64,000 nucleotides of DNA, taken from Flavobacterium sp. KS-LB2. Lineage in GTDB: Bacteria > Bacteroidota > Bacteroidia > Flavobacteriales > Flavobacteriaceae. The stretch's first letter is position 1, and each line of letters opens with the position of its first letter. This document shows positions 1 to 8,826 of this stretch, in pieces. The stretch spans positions 2,666,001 to 2,730,000 of the forward strand of contig NZ_CP145904.1 of the NCBI RefSeq assembly GCF_036895565.1, given 5' to 3'. Position numbers and translations under genes: made by a program. Below the pieces are notes generated by a model. The model was not told the origin of the DNA. It saw nothing but the letters and a program-made list of their open reading frames with translations, and made no database searches.

Positions 1-115
1 AATATTATGAAAATCTGCAAATCTGCGTATAATTTTTTTGAAGGTAAAACGAACTGCTATAAAAATGGATTTTCTTGATGTTTATTGGATCACAAAAAAA
101 GTCAACTGATCCTTT

Positions 116-1678
116 CTATTTATTCAAAATTGCACCAATCATCAACGCACATTTTTCTCCATCAATAGCGGCAGATATAATTCCGCCAGCATAACCTGCA
201 CCTTCTCCACAAGGATACAATCCTTTTATTTGAACATGTTCGTAGGTCAAAGGATCTCTAGGAATTCGAACTGGCGAAGATGTTCTCGATTCTGGTGCAT
301 GAAGAATGGCTTCATTGGTCAAATATCCTCGCATAGATTTCCCAAATTCGGTAAATCCTTCTCGCAGTATTTGTGTTAAGAATCCAGGAAAAACCTGTCC
401 CATTTCTACTGATGTCGTTCCAGGAACATAAGATGTTTTAGGGATATCCGATGAAACTTTGTTTTGTGTAAAATCAATCATGCGTTGTGCAGGAACCTTT
501 TGACTTTCCCCTGCTAAATGCCAAGCGCGTTGCTCAATACTTTTTTGGAATTCCATTCCAGCCAAAGCACCAAATTTAGCAAAAGGCTTAAAATCGGCTA
601 GTTGTAATTCAATTACAATTCCAGAATTGGCAGTAGCCTGATCCCTTTTGGATGGCGACCAACCATTTGTAACCACTTCACCAGGACTTGTTGCGCAAGG
701 AGCAATTACGCCACCTGGGCACATACAAAAGGAATACATCCCACGACCACCAACTTGTTTCACGATCGAATAAGGAGCCGGAGGCAAATAATCGCCACGG
801 TAATCACAACTGTATTGAATACTGTCTATCAAAGATTGTGGATGTTCTGCTCGTACGCCTAAGGCAAAAGGCTTAGCCTCGATAAAAATTTTCTTTCTAT
901 CTAATAATTCGAAAATATCACGAGCCGAATGCCCTGTGGCCAAAATAAGTTTATTGGCAAGAATCGTTTCTCCTTTTTGAGTAACAATCCCTTGTACTTC
1001 ATTATTTTTCACTAAAATATCAGTCACACGGGTTTCAAACAAAACCTGTCCACCACATTCGATGATTTTTTCCCTAATATCCTGAATGATTTGAGGTAAT
1101 TTATTCGTTCCAATATGTGGATGTGCCTCAATTAGAATATCAGCTGAAGCTCCAAAAGCGACAAACAATTCTAACACGCGGGTTACATCGCCTCTTTTTT
1201 TAGAACGCGTGTATAACTTCCCATCTGAGTAGGTTCCTGCGCCACCTTCGCCAAAACAATAATTGGAATCTTCATTGACAAGATGATCTACGTTGATGGC
1301 TTTCAAATCTCTTCTTCTACCACGAACGTCTTTTCCACGTTCAACAACTATTGGTTTCAACCCCAATTCTATCAATTGCAAAGCCGCAAAAAGACCTGCA
1401 GGTCCAGCACCAACCACAATTACTTCCTGAGCTCCAGCCACATTACCATAATCTGGGAGTTGTATTTTTTGTTCTTGAAAAGGTTCTCCTTTCATGAAAA
1501 TCAAAACCTTAAGATTGATTTTTATTGCTTTTTGACGGGCATCAATAGATCTTTTCAGAACAGAAACGTGCTGAATTTCAGATACAGAAACGGTAATTTG
1601 TTTTGACAAATGATTTTTCAACAACAAATCATTTGCTGCAATTTCTGGAGATACTTGTAATAAGAGTTCTTGAGGCAT
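116..1678 (-). CDS. FAD-dependent dehydrogenase (COG2509-like NAD(P)/FAD oxidoreductase)
   Basis: A 520-aa cytoplasmic flavoprotein of unknown substrate. An N-terminal domain of about 85 residues precedes the dinucleotide-binding motif GAGPAG at residues 90-95, followed by VVERG at the end of the second strand. A glycine-rich stretch GEGGAGTYSDGKL at about 143-155 and the C-terminal YPCGEGAGYAGGI segment near residue 490, where FAD contacts are usual, complete the pattern of the long uncharacterised FAD dehydrogenase family. The length is typical. It is monocistronic, and the 115 bases beyond its stop contain nothing I recognise. The reaction is not known for most of this family, so only the cofactor is a firm call. 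Confidence 0.9.
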   Translation of the reverse strand: MPQELLLQVSPEIAANDLLLKNHLSKQITVSVSEIQHVSVLKRSIDARQKAIKINLKVLIFMKGEPFQEQKIQLPDYGNVAGAQEVIVVGAGPAGLFAALQLIELGLKPIVVERGKDVRGRRRDLKAINVDHLVNEDSNYCFGEGGAGTYSDGKLYTRSKKRGDVTRVLELFVAFGASADILIEAHPHIGTNKLPQIIQDIREKIIECGGQVLFETRVTDILVKNNEVQGIVTQKGETILANKLILATGHSARDIFELLDRKKIFIEAKPFALGVRAEHPQSLIDSIQYSCDYRGDYLPPAPYSIVKQVGGRGMYSFCMCPGGVIAPCATSPGEVVTNGWSPSKRDQATANSGIVIELQLADFKPFAKFGALAGMEFQKSIEQRAWHLAGESQKVPAQRMIDFTQNKVSSDIPKTSYVPGTTSVEMGQVFPGFLTQILREGFTEFGKSMRGYLTNEAILHAPESRTSSPVRIPRDPLTYEHVQIKGLYPCGEGAGYAGGIISAAIDGEKCALMIGAILNK

Positions 1679-1803
1679 TTTTTTAGATTATTCGATTTTA
1701 GATTATTCGGCTTTAATAAAAGCTTAAAATAATCAAGGTACAAAAGTAGTATTTTGAACTGACTTCTTGTTATTGAAAGAAGATTCCCTTTTCAACTTTT
1801 CAA

Positions 1804-1837
1804 ATTGGCTTATTTCGAATAAGACTTTGTAACTTTG
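1804..1837 (+). promoter_or_regulatory. Candidate Bacteroidota-type promoter for the 80-aa gene
   Basis: TAACTTTG at 1830-1837 fits the TAnnTTTG -7 element. A TTG lies at 1805-1807, giving a spacing slightly longer than usual. Between them is a 6-bp inverted repeat, CTTATT-TCG-AATAAG (1809-1823), which could be an operator. Judged by eye only. Confidence 0.4.
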
Positions 1838-1891
1838 TCCCTTCAAAACAGTTAATCCTTTAAACGGTTAAGCTATTAATCTTGAAGAAAA

Positions 1892-2134
1892 ATGTCTAGA
1901 CAAATAAAACTAATATGGGATTTTCGTGGACCTGCTTCCGCAAAAACAGCAGAACATCACGAAATTCATTTGAAAGAATACATCGCTATTGAGAAATTAC
2001 CGTTGAATATAACCGGTTTTGAAATTCAAGGCGAAATGCAGGCAATTGCTTTTATGGTAGTCACGGATGAAAACATGATTCAGGTAAGAGATGCTTTGAA
2101 ACCGCATCGAGGGGAAATTTTTAGTGGTCAGTAG
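1892..2134 (+). CDS. Small conserved hypothetical protein (80 aa)
   Basis: An 80-aa soluble acidic protein with no signal peptide and no membrane segment. The sequence alternates predicted strands and helices and contains the word RQIKLIWDFRG at the N-terminus. I do not recognise a named domain, but it reads like a real gene: it has a good -7 element upstream, ordinary codon use for this genome and an ATG start about 55 bases downstream of that element. It stands alone between the divergent oxidoreductase and the convergent recQ, which ends about 70 bases away. Function unknown. Confidence 0.75.
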   Translation: MSRQIKLIWDFRGPASAKTAEHHEIHLKEYIAIEKLPLNITGFEIQGEMQAIAFMVVTDENMIQVRDALKPHRGEIFSGQ

Positions 2135-2170
2135 TCAGCTTTTAGTGATCAATGCTATTGTCTCGAAATA

Positions 2171-2202
2171 ACTGAATACTAAAAAACTGAACACTGAACA
2201 CT
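2171..2202. repeat. Intergenic ACTGAACACTGA-type spacer repeat
   Basis: A short run of near-direct ACTGAATACT / ACTGAACACTGAACACT words sits between two convergent gene ends. The same vocabulary recurs at 7871-7950 and 13660-13703. Confidence 0.6.
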
Positions 2203-2205
2203 TCT

Positions 2206-4401
2206 TTAGTTCGCTACTTCGCTGATGAATTTAATTCGCATCAAGCGCAATTCATCAATATCATAATCGCCATCAAATTCTTTGAGTGCATTTTCTATAT
2301 TATCTGATTCGGATTCCATAAAATACTCATGGATTTCTTCTTGCTGATCATCATCAAGCATATCGTCAATCCAATATTTAATATTTAACTTAGTTCCAGA
2401 ATAGACTATTTGCTCCATTTCTTTGATCAAATCATCCATCTTCAATCCTTTTGCTGAAGCGATATCATCAAGTGATAATTTTCTATCGATATTTTGAATA
2501 ATATACAATTTATTGACAGAGTTTACTCCAGTCGACTTCACCACTAAGTCCTCAGGACGGATGATGTCATTATCGGCAACATATCGGCTGATTAATTCTA
2601 AGAATTCTTTTCCGTATTTTTTAGCTTTTCCTTCTCCAACACCATGAATATTAATCAATTCTTCTTGAGAAATAGGATATTTCAAAGCCATATCTTCTAG
2701 TGATGGGTCTTGAAAAACCACAAATGGAGGAACGCTTAATTTCTTAGCCACTTTTTTACGCAAATCACGCAACATACCCATCAATAATTCGTCGGCAGTT
2801 CCAGTAGATTTAGAAGCGGTAACTATAGCTTCATCCTCAGATTCATTGTATTCATGATCTTCGGACATCATAAAGGATTCTCGGTTTTTTATAAAATTTA
2901 ATCCTTTCTCAGTGATTTTTACAATACCATAGGTTTCAATATCTTTCGATAAAAATCCTGCAACGAGAACTTGTCGCAACAAGGCCATCCAGTATTTTTC
3001 ATCATGATCAGCACCACATCCAAAAAAGGATTGGGTATCTGTTCTATGGGCTTTTATAACTGCATTGACACGACCAATCAAGGTAAAAACAACTTCTTTT
3101 GATTTGTATAAATGTTTGGTATCGCGAACTACTTCGAGTAATTTCACAACTTGATCAATGGCTTCTACCTTTGTTTTTGGATTTCTAATGTTATCATCCA
3201 TGTCAGCTCCATCTCCATTAACATCATCAAATTCTTCTCCGAAATAATGAAGTAAGAATCTCCTTCTTGACATAGATGTTTCGGCGTAAGCCACAACTTC
3301 CTGCAACAAAGCAAATCCAATTTCCTGTTCCGCTACGGGTTTACCCGACATGAATTTTTCTAATTTCTCTACATCTTTATAAGAGTAGTACGCTAAACAA
3401 TGTCCTTCACCTCCATCACGACCGGCACGACCCGTTTCCTGATAGTAACTTTCCAGTGATTTAGGAATGTCATGATGAATTACAAAACGCACATCTGGTT
3501 TGTCAATTCCCATCCCAAAAGCGATGGTCGCCACCACTACATCTACATCTTCCATCAGGAACATATCCTGATGTTTGGCACGGGTTTTAGCATCTAATCC
3601 AGCGTGATAAGGCACCGCACTGATTCCGTTTACCTGTAAAACTTCGGCAATAGCCTCCACTTTTTTACGGCTCAAGCAATAAATAATTCCTGATTTCCCT
3701 TTGTGCTGTTTGATAAAACGAATAATATCCGATTCTATATTTTTCGTTTTAGTACGTACTTCGTAATACAGATTGGGTCTGTTAAATGATGCTTTAAATG
3801 TGATCGCATCAGACATATCTAGGTTTTTCAGAATATCTTCCTGTACTTTTGGTGTAGCTGTTGCTGTGAGTCCAATAATAGGAACATTACCTAATTGCTT
3901 AATAATATGTTTCAAATTCCGATATTCCGGTCTAAAATCATGTCCCCATTCCGAAATACAATGTGCTTCATCGATAGCCACAAATGAGATAGTGACATTT
4001 TTAAGAAAGCTGACGTACTCTTCCTTAGTCAAGGACTCCGGTGCTACATACAACAACTTTGTTAATCCTGACGTAATATCTTTTTTTACCTGGGCAATTT
4101 CGGTTTTGGTAAGTGAAGAATTTAAAACATGGGCCACACCATTTTCAGAAGACAAACTCCTGATGGCATCAACTTGATTTTTCATTAAAGCAATAAGAGG
4201 CGAAACTACTATAGCAGTTCCCTCTTGAATCAAAGCGGGTAATTGATAACAAAGTGATTTTCCTCCTCCTGTGGGCATTATCACAAATGTATTCTGTTGA
4301 TTTAGGATACTTTTTATGACTTGTTCCTGCAACCCCTTAAATTGGCTGAAGCCAAAATATTTCTTTAATTCTTTGTGTATGTCAATTTCGTTTGAATTCA
4401 T
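2206..4401 (-). CDS. recQ: ATP-dependent DNA helicase RecQ
   Basis: A 731-aa SF2 3'-5' helicase acting in recombination and replication-fork repair. Walker A MPTGGGKS is at residues 42-49 and DEAH at 144-147, inside AIDEAHCISEWGHDFRP. Motif VI QETGRAGRDG is present, followed by an RQC region and an HRDC domain around residues 535-610 containing INIHGVGEGKAKKYG. The zinc-binding cysteines expected in the RQC region are absent: where CRR and CGNCDNC-type motifs normally sit, this protein reads SRRRFLLHYFGEEFDD and NGDGADMDDN. The C-terminal extension after HRDC is acidic. It is transcribed divergently from kdsD, with about 85 bases between the start codons. Confidence 0.95.
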   Translation of the reverse strand: MNSNEIDIHKELKKYFGFSQFKGLQEQVIKSILNQQNTFVIMPTGGGKSLCYQLPALIQEGTAIVVSPLIALMKNQVDAIRSLSSENGVAHVLNSSLTKTEIAQVKKDITSGLTKLLYVAPESLTKEEYVSFLKNVTISFVAIDEAHCISEWGHDFRPEYRNLKHIIKQLGNVPIIGLTATATPKVQEDILKNLDMSDAITFKASFNRPNLYYEVRTKTKNIESDIIRFIKQHKGKSGIIYCLSRKKVEAIAEVLQVNGISAVPYHAGLDAKTRAKHQDMFLMEDVDVVVATIAFGMGIDKPDVRFVIHHDIPKSLESYYQETGRAGRDGGEGHCLAYYSYKDVEKLEKFMSGKPVAEQEIGFALLQEVVAYAETSMSRRRFLLHYFGEEFDDVNGDGADMDDNIRNPKTKVEAIDQVVKLLEVVRDTKHLYKSKEVVFTLIGRVNAVIKAHRTDTQSFFGCGADHDEKYWMALLRQVLVAGFLSKDIETYGIVKITEKGLNFIKNRESFMMSEDHEYNESEDEAIVTASKSTGTADELLMGMLRDLRKKVAKKLSVPPFVVFQDPSLEDMALKYPISQEELINIHGVGEGKAKKYGKEFLELISRYVADNDIIRPEDLVVKSTGVNSVNKLYIIQNIDRKLSLDDIASAKGLKMDDLIKEMEQIVYSGTKLNIKYWIDDMLDDDQQEEIHEYFMESESDNIENALKEFDGDYDIDELRLMRIKFISEVAN

Positions 4402-4424
4402 TCTTTATTATGTGGTATTTTGTA

Positions 4425-4432
4425 TAAATTTG
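4425..4432 (+). promoter_or_regulatory. Candidate -7 element for kdsD-tatC
   Basis: TAAATTTG matches TAnnTTTG and lies about 55 bases before the chosen kdsD start. I could not find a convincing -33 TTTG at the usual distance, so the call is tentative. Confidence 0.35.
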
Positions 4433-4486
4433 CAACACCTAAAGGTACAAATTTCTTTTACACATACAAATTTTAATCATTCTGTT

Positions 4487-5452
4487 TTGATATCTAAAGA
4501 AAATATATTGGCTAGCGCCAAAAAAACTATTTTATCGGAAAGCGAATCTATTGCCAAACTAACTGATTTTCTTGATGAAAACTTCATTGAAGCGACACAA
4601 AACATCTATAATTCTAAAGGAAGAGTAGTTGTTACAGGAATAGGAAAAAGTGCTATTATCGCCCAAAAAATGGTTGCTACTTTTAATTCTACTGGAACTC
4701 CATCCCTATTTCTTCATGCCTCAGAGGCGATTCACGGTGATTTAGGAATGATCCAAAATGAAGATACTATCATTTGTATTTCAAAAAGTGGCAATAGTCC
4801 TGAAATAAAGGTTTTAGTACCGCTATTAAAACGTTTTGGAAACACATTGATAGCAATAACAGGAAATACGGCTTCTTTTCTGGCTAAAGGCGCCGATTTT
4901 GTTTTGAACACCACTGTAGATAACGAAGCTTGCCCTAATAATCTTGCCCCTACTAACAGTACCACTGCGCAATTAGTTATGGGTGATGCAATTGCCGTTT
5001 GCCTCATGGAAATGCGTGATTTCAAACCAGAAGATTTTGCCGTTTACCATCCAGGTGGTGCATTAGGCAAGAAATTATTATTGCGTGTACAAGATATTTT
5101 AGAACACACCTTAAAACCTATGGTATCTCCAGATGCACCAATAAAAAAAGTAATTTTCGAAATTTCTGAAAAACGTCTCGGTGTAACTGCGGTTATCGAT
5201 CAAGATAAAGTTATTGGTATTATTACTGATGGTGATATTCGACGCATGCTAAATGAGAGAGATTCTTTTGCTGATTTGACCGCCAAAGACATCATGACAA
5301 AAAACCCAAAATTAATACCATCTACCGCTATGGTTGTAGATGCATTAAACATTTTAGAAGATTTCTCCATCACGCAATTAGTAGTGGTTGATAATGGAGC
5401 ATACAAAGGAGTATTACATTTACACGATATTTTAAAAGAAGGAATACTATAA
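4487..5452 (+). CDS. kdsD: Arabinose-5-phosphate isomerase (KpsF/GutQ/KdsD family)
   Basis: Converts D-ribulose-5-phosphate to D-arabinose-5-phosphate, the first step of Kdo synthesis for lipopolysaccharide. An SIS domain holds GRVVVTGIGKSAIIAQK, SLFLHASEAIHGDLG and ICISKSGNS. Two C-terminal CBS domains include VIGIITDGDIRRM. I chose a TTG start (L-I-S-K-E-N), giving 321 aa, the usual family length. The longer reading from 4316 would run antisense through the recQ start and add residues unlike the family. The stop overlaps the tatC start by one base (TAATG), which suggests translational coupling. It fits functionally with the LPS export gene lptB downstream. Confidence 0.9.
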   Translation: MISKENILASAKKTILSESESIAKLTDFLDENFIEATQNIYNSKGRVVVTGIGKSAIIAQKMVATFNSTGTPSLFLHASEAIHGDLGMIQNEDTIICISKSGNSPEIKVLVPLLKRFGNTLIAITGNTASFLAKGADFVLNTTVDNEACPNNLAPTNSTTAQLVMGDAIAVCLMEMRDFKPEDFAVYHPGGALGKKLLLRVQDILEHTLKPMVSPDAPIKKVIFEISEKRLGVTAVIDQDKVIGIITDGDIRRMLNERDSFADLTAKDIMTKNPKLIPSTAMVVDALNILEDFSITQLVVVDNGAYKGVLHLHDILKEGIL

Positions 5453-6267
5453 TGGCTAAAAAAAACTTAAACGAAATGTCGTTTTTAGATCATCTTGAAG
5501 AATTAAGATGGCTATTGGTTCGAAGCACAATTGCAATATTAATTTTGGCTACTGTCACTTTTTTTATCAGTGATTATATTTTTGATGAGATCATTTTTGG
5601 CCCCACAAATGCTAATTTTATAACCTATCGCTTTTTTTGTGACCTCTCCAATCAATTGGGTTTTGCTGAAACTATATGCGTGACCGAAATGCCTTTCATT
5701 ATCCAAAATACGAATATGGAGGGACAAATTAATGTCTTGATTTGGACGTGTATAACTGCCGGATTTATTCTTGGTTTTCCATTTATCCTATGGGAAGTTT
5801 GGAAATTTATCAGTCCTGCATTATATGATACGGAGAAAAAACACGCGAAACTTTTCATTTTTTCATCCTCATTACTTTTCTTTTTGGGCGTATTGTTTGG
5901 TTATTTTGTAATTGTACCTATGTCTGTCAACTTCTTTGCCACTTTTACCATCAGTCCTGTAGTAAAAAACCAATTTAGTATTGATTCGTACATTGGGATG
6001 GTAAAAACAAGTGTTATCGCTTGTGGATTGTTTTTTGAATTACCCATAATCATTTATTTCCTGACCAAATTAGGTTTAGTAACCCCGGTTTTCTTGAGAA
6101 AATACTGGAAATATGCCGTAATCATCATTCTTATAGTGGCAGCAATTGTTACTCCACCAGACGTAGTGAGTCAAATAATTGTGACTATCCCTATGCTGTT
6201 AATCTATGAAGCAAGCATCTTAATTTCAAAAATAGTAGTAAAAAATCAAAAAAAAGTAAATGGCTGA
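5452..6267 (+). CDS. tatC: Sec-independent protein translocase TatC
   Basis: A 271-aa polytopic inner-membrane protein that is the receptor for twin-arginine signal peptides. The N-terminal MSFLDHLEELRWLL is the hallmark TatC motif, and about six hydrophobic segments follow. FILWEVWKFISPALYDTEKK is the conserved first cytoplasmic loop. The first periplasmic loop (about residues 45-90) is longer than in E. coli, as is common in this phylum. tatC overlaps kdsD by one base and the following AhpD-like gene by eight bases. No tatA or tatB is visible in the window. Confidence 0.95.
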   Translation: MAKKNLNEMSFLDHLEELRWLLVRSTIAILILATVTFFISDYIFDEIIFGPTNANFITYRFFCDLSNQLGFAETICVTEMPFIIQNTNMEGQINVLIWTCITAGFILGFPFILWEVWKFISPALYDTEKKHAKLFIFSSSLLFFLGVLFGYFVIVPMSVNFFATFTISPVVKNQFSIDSYIGMVKTSVIACGLFFELPIIIYFLTKLGLVTPVFLRKYWKYAVIIILIVAAIVTPPDVVSQIIVTIPMLLIYEASILISKIVVKNQKKVNG

Positions 6268-6613
6268 TATTATAGAAGAATTCAACGAGTACCGTTCTAA
6301 AATGAACGAAAAATTATTGGCAGACAATAATAAAATTGTAAAAAGAATTTTCAATCTAGACACTAATGCATATGCAGCAGGAGCTTTAGACGTGAAAACC
6401 AAAGAGCTTTTAGGATTAGTAGCTTCAGCGGTTTTACGTTGCGATGACTGCGTAAAATACCACTTGGAAACCAGCCATAAAGAAGGCGTTACCAAAGAAG
6501 AAATGATGGAAGCTATGGGAATTGCAACCCTAGTTGGCGGAACTATCGTAGTACCACATTTAAGACGTGCGTATGAATTCTGGGAAGCATTAGAAGAAAC
6601 TGCAACCAAATAA
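6260..6613 (+). CDS. Carboxymuconolactone decarboxylase / AhpD-like protein
   Basis: A 117-aa all-helical protein with the AhpD-type redox motif CDDC followed by VKYH (residues 54-61) and the downstream segment EEMMEAMGIATLVGGT. The CxxC-x2-H arrangement suggests peroxidase or reductase activity against hydroperoxides rather than true decarboxylase activity. It overlaps the tatC end by eight bases, so it is probably the last gene of the kdsD-tatC operon. The physiological partner cannot be told from the sequence. Confidence 0.88.
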   Translation: MADIIEEFNEYRSKMNEKLLADNNKIVKRIFNLDTNAYAAGALDVKTKELLGLVASAVLRCDDCVKYHLETSHKEGVTKEEMMEAMGIATLVGGTIVVPHLRRAYEFWEALEETATK

Positions 6614-6630
6614 ATTGTTAAGAACTGAAA

Positions 6631-6677
6631 CCGTTTAATTGTTTATTCGTTTATTTGACGTTTACACAATTAAACGG
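6631..6677. repeat. 12-bp perfect inverted repeat between the AhpD-like gene and lptB
   Basis: CCGTTTAATTGT at 6631-6642 pairs exactly with ACAATTAAACGG at 6666-6677, with a 23-base loop. It could be an attenuator or terminator-like stem at the operon boundary. There is no T-run after it, so intrinsic termination is doubtful. Confidence 0.55.
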
Positions 6678-6699
6678 ATAATCGATTAAACCCAAGAAT

Positions 6700-7440
6700 A
6701 TGAAATTAAGAGCCGAAAATTTAATCAAAACCTACAAGGGAAGAAGTGTTGTAAAAGGCATTTCAGTAGAAGTGAATCAAGGAGAAATCGTTGGGCTACT
6801 TGGCCCTAACGGTGCTGGAAAAACAACTTCTTTTTATATGATTGTGGGATTGGTTAAACCAAATTCAGGCAATATATTTCTAGATGATTTGAATATTACT
6901 GATTACCCTATGTACAAAAGAGCACAACAGGGAATTGGTTATTTAGCGCAGGAAGCTTCTGTTTTTAGAAAATTAAGCATTGAAGACAACATATTAAGCG
7001 TACTTCAATTGACAAAACTTACCAAAGCGGAACAAGAGGCTAAAATGGAAAGTTTAATCGAAGAATTCAGCTTAGAACATATTCGAACCAATCGTGGGGA
7101 TTTACTTTCGGGTGGTGAACGCCGTCGTACCGAAATTGCACGCTGTTTAGCCACAGATCCAAAATTCATTTTATTGGATGAACCTTTCGCGGGTGTCGAC
7201 CCTGTTGCCGTAGAAGATATTCAAAGAATTGTAGCTCAGCTAAAAAATAAAAATATCGGTATTTTAATTACCGATCATAACGTACAGGAAACCTTAGCAA
7301 TTACAGATAAAACATACTTGATGTTTGAGGGTGGAATCCTAAAAGCGGGGATTCCAGAAGAATTAGTAGAAGATGAAATGGTACGTCGCGTCTATCTAGG
7401 GCAAAATTTTGAGTTGAGAAAGAAGAAATTGGAGTTTTAA
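6700..7440 (+). CDS. lptB: LPS export ABC transporter ATP-binding protein
   Basis: A 246-aa ATPase that powers extraction of lipopolysaccharide from the inner membrane with LptF and LptG. It shows Walker [10 protein letters not shown] (about residues 35-43), a Q-loop in [13 protein letters not shown], signature LSGGERRR, Walker [14 protein letters not shown] and H-loop [10 protein letters not shown]. The [16 protein letters not shown] and DHNVQETL context and the length are those of LptB rather than a general ABC ATPase. The last residues [10 protein letters not shown] resemble the short C-terminal tail of the family. No permease gene is adjacent. Confidence 0.95.
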   Translation: MKLRAENLIKTYKGRSVVKGISVEVNQGEIVGLLGPNGAGKTTSFYMIVGLVKPNSGNIFLDDLNITDYPMYKRAQQGIGYLAQEASVFRKLSIEDNILSVLQLTKLTKAEQEAKMESLIEEFSLEHIRTNRGDLLSGGERRRTEIARCLATDPKFILLDEPFAGVDPVAVEDIQRIVAQLKNKNIGILITDHNVQETLAITDKTYLMFEGGILKAGIPEELVEDEMVRRVYLGQNFELRKKKLEF

Positions 7441-7493
7441 AAAAGTGGTCTGTATTTACTAGCAGTGAATCATTTATAAATAAATACAATATC

Positions 7494-7860
7494 AAATTCC
7501 AAGACCTATTAGCGTATCAGAAATCATCCTAATTAGCCATGGAAATCTTTGAAACAACAAAATCTTTCCCAAAAGAAGAAATGTATTCTTCAAACGACCT
7601 AATCAGACGGCTCTTCTAGAAGCGTTCCAGCTAATATTGTATAAGCGTATTGAAAAAGCGTTTATCCTAAACATTTTCATAGTAAACTAAATGATTCCGA
7701 TGCTAAAAACTCAGAAACTCAAGTTTGGATAGAGTTTTCACTTAAATGCAACTATATAAATGAAAGTGTTTACAAGGAATTATTAAATAAAAGCAATGAA
7801 GTTGGTACACTAATAAATTACATAATTTTAAATCCTCAAAAGTTCGGAGTAACCGTTTAG
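7494..7860 (+). pseudogene. Degenerate four-helix-bundle protein (23S rRNA intervening-sequence type)
   Basis: Joining frames gives the family's words: FQDLLAYQKS, then AMEIFETTKSFPKEEMYS and NDLIRR, then SSRSVPANIV, AY, VYPKHFHSKLND, WIEFSLKCNYI and VGTLINYIILNP. This is the four-helix-bundle family often annotated as S23 ribosomal protein (TIGR02436-like). It is broken by an in-frame TAA near 7530, by a frameshift with a stop around the RR-SSRS junction (about 7615-7620) and by at least one more stop after SVPANIV. It is therefore a clear pseudogene, with nearly the whole length still readable. Confidence 0.8.
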
Positions 7861-7870
7861 GAGTATCAAC

Positions 7871-7950
7871 TAATTACTGAACACTAATCACTGATTACTG
7901 ATCACTTAAAAACCGAACACTGAACACTGACCCACTGAATACTGAACACT
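7871..7950. repeat. Intergenic CTGAACACTGA spacer repeat
   Basis: Eighty bases consisting almost entirely of variants of ACTGAACACT, ACTGATTACTGATCACT and CCGAACACTGAACACTGA. It lies between the convergent ends of the pseudogene and the GH25 gene. It has no coding potential. Confidence 0.7.
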
Positions 7951-7953
7951 AAA

Positions 7954-8817
7954 CTACTCCACAGTAATATACCGCAACTGTTGCAAATCTCCATTGTAAA
8001 TATTAACATCTACATTACCTTTAATTCCAGGAGCTGATGCTTTTTCAGTGAATTGCCAAAACAACCAATCCTCAGCTATTTCTTCTCTGTAAAAATTATA
8101 ATTGGCAATCCAAAAAAGATAATCGCTAAATTCTTCTTTTAAAAAATCATCATAGTACCGCTCACCGGTATAAATGATTGGTTTTACGCCATAATGGGAT
8201 TCTACAGCATTCAACCATCTTTTTAAGCCTATTTTCAAATTATCTATCGACTGATTTTTAGGTAATTTTTCAATATCTAAAACGGGTGGTAAATCTCCTT
8301 TTTGTAACGTTACAGTTTTAATAAAAAGTTCGGCTTGCTCCATTGAATTTTCGTTGGGACGATAGTAATGATAGGCTCCACGAATCATCATATTCTCTTT
8401 GGCGCCAAGCCAATTCCTATCAAACTGACGGTCTTTTCTATCTTTTCCAACAGTAGCTCGAATAAATACAAAATGCAACGGATATTTTTGTTCTAACGTA
8501 TCTACATAAGTCCATCGGATTTTTCCTTGATATTCAGAAACATCAATACCCACACTTTTTCCTTCGTGTTTTTCTAAAACCTGAAAATTGCGAACATCGG
8601 AAATGCGCTTAGCTTCTGTTTCTGCTTTAAGTATTTTGTCTGATTTAAAACTAAAATAATACGCTAAACCATCACGATAATGATAAGCAGTCACCGCAAT
8701 GAGCAAAACAAAAACAGCAATAATAGAGTAACGCAAAATAACTCCAGAAAAAACAGTTGCTTTCTTCTTTGAAGCACGAACTACCGAAGTTTTCCTTCTG
8801 ACCGTTTTCCTTTTCAT
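7954..8817 (-). CDS. GH25 family lysozyme (muramidase), membrane-anchored
   Basis: A 287-aa peptidoglycan hydrolase cleaving MurNAc-GlcNAc bonds. A very basic N-terminus (KRKTVRRKTSVVRASKKK) precedes one transmembrane segment (about residues 28-45), so the enzyme is probably tethered facing the periplasm. GH25 landmarks follow in order: GIDVSEYQGKIRW, FVFIRATVG, GAYHYYRPNE, PPVLDIEKLP with the catalytic acid region, IYTGERYY, FWIANYN and WLFWQFTEKA. The length agrees with other Flavobacteriia GH25 proteins. It ends ten bases from the pssA start on the same strand, so the two may be co-transcribed (pssA first). Confidence 0.9.
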   Translation of the reverse strand: MKRKTVRRKTSVVRASKKKATVFSGVILRYSIIAVFVLLIAVTAYHYRDGLAYYFSFKSDKILKAETEAKRISDVRNFQVLEKHEGKSVGIDVSEYQGKIRWTYVDTLEQKYPLHFVFIRATVGKDRKDRQFDRNWLGAKENMMIRGAYHYYRPNENSMEQAELFIKTVTLQKGDLPPVLDIEKLPKNQSIDNLKIGLKRWLNAVESHYGVKPIIYTGERYYDDFLKEEFSDYLFWIANYNFYREEIAEDWLFWQFTEKASAPGIKGNVDVNIYNGDLQQLRYITVE

Positions 8818-8826
8818 CCAAAAAAA

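Noticed and set aside
4316..4486. N-terminal extension of the arabinose-phosphate isomerase from an upstream ATG
   Set aside because: It would run antisense into recQ, add 57 residues unlike the family, and cross the putative promoter. The TTG at 4487 gives the normal length.
6226..6609. 127-aa open frame on the minus strand across the AhpD-like gene
   Set aside because: It lies opposite a clear family member and has no motif, consistent with an antisense shadow.
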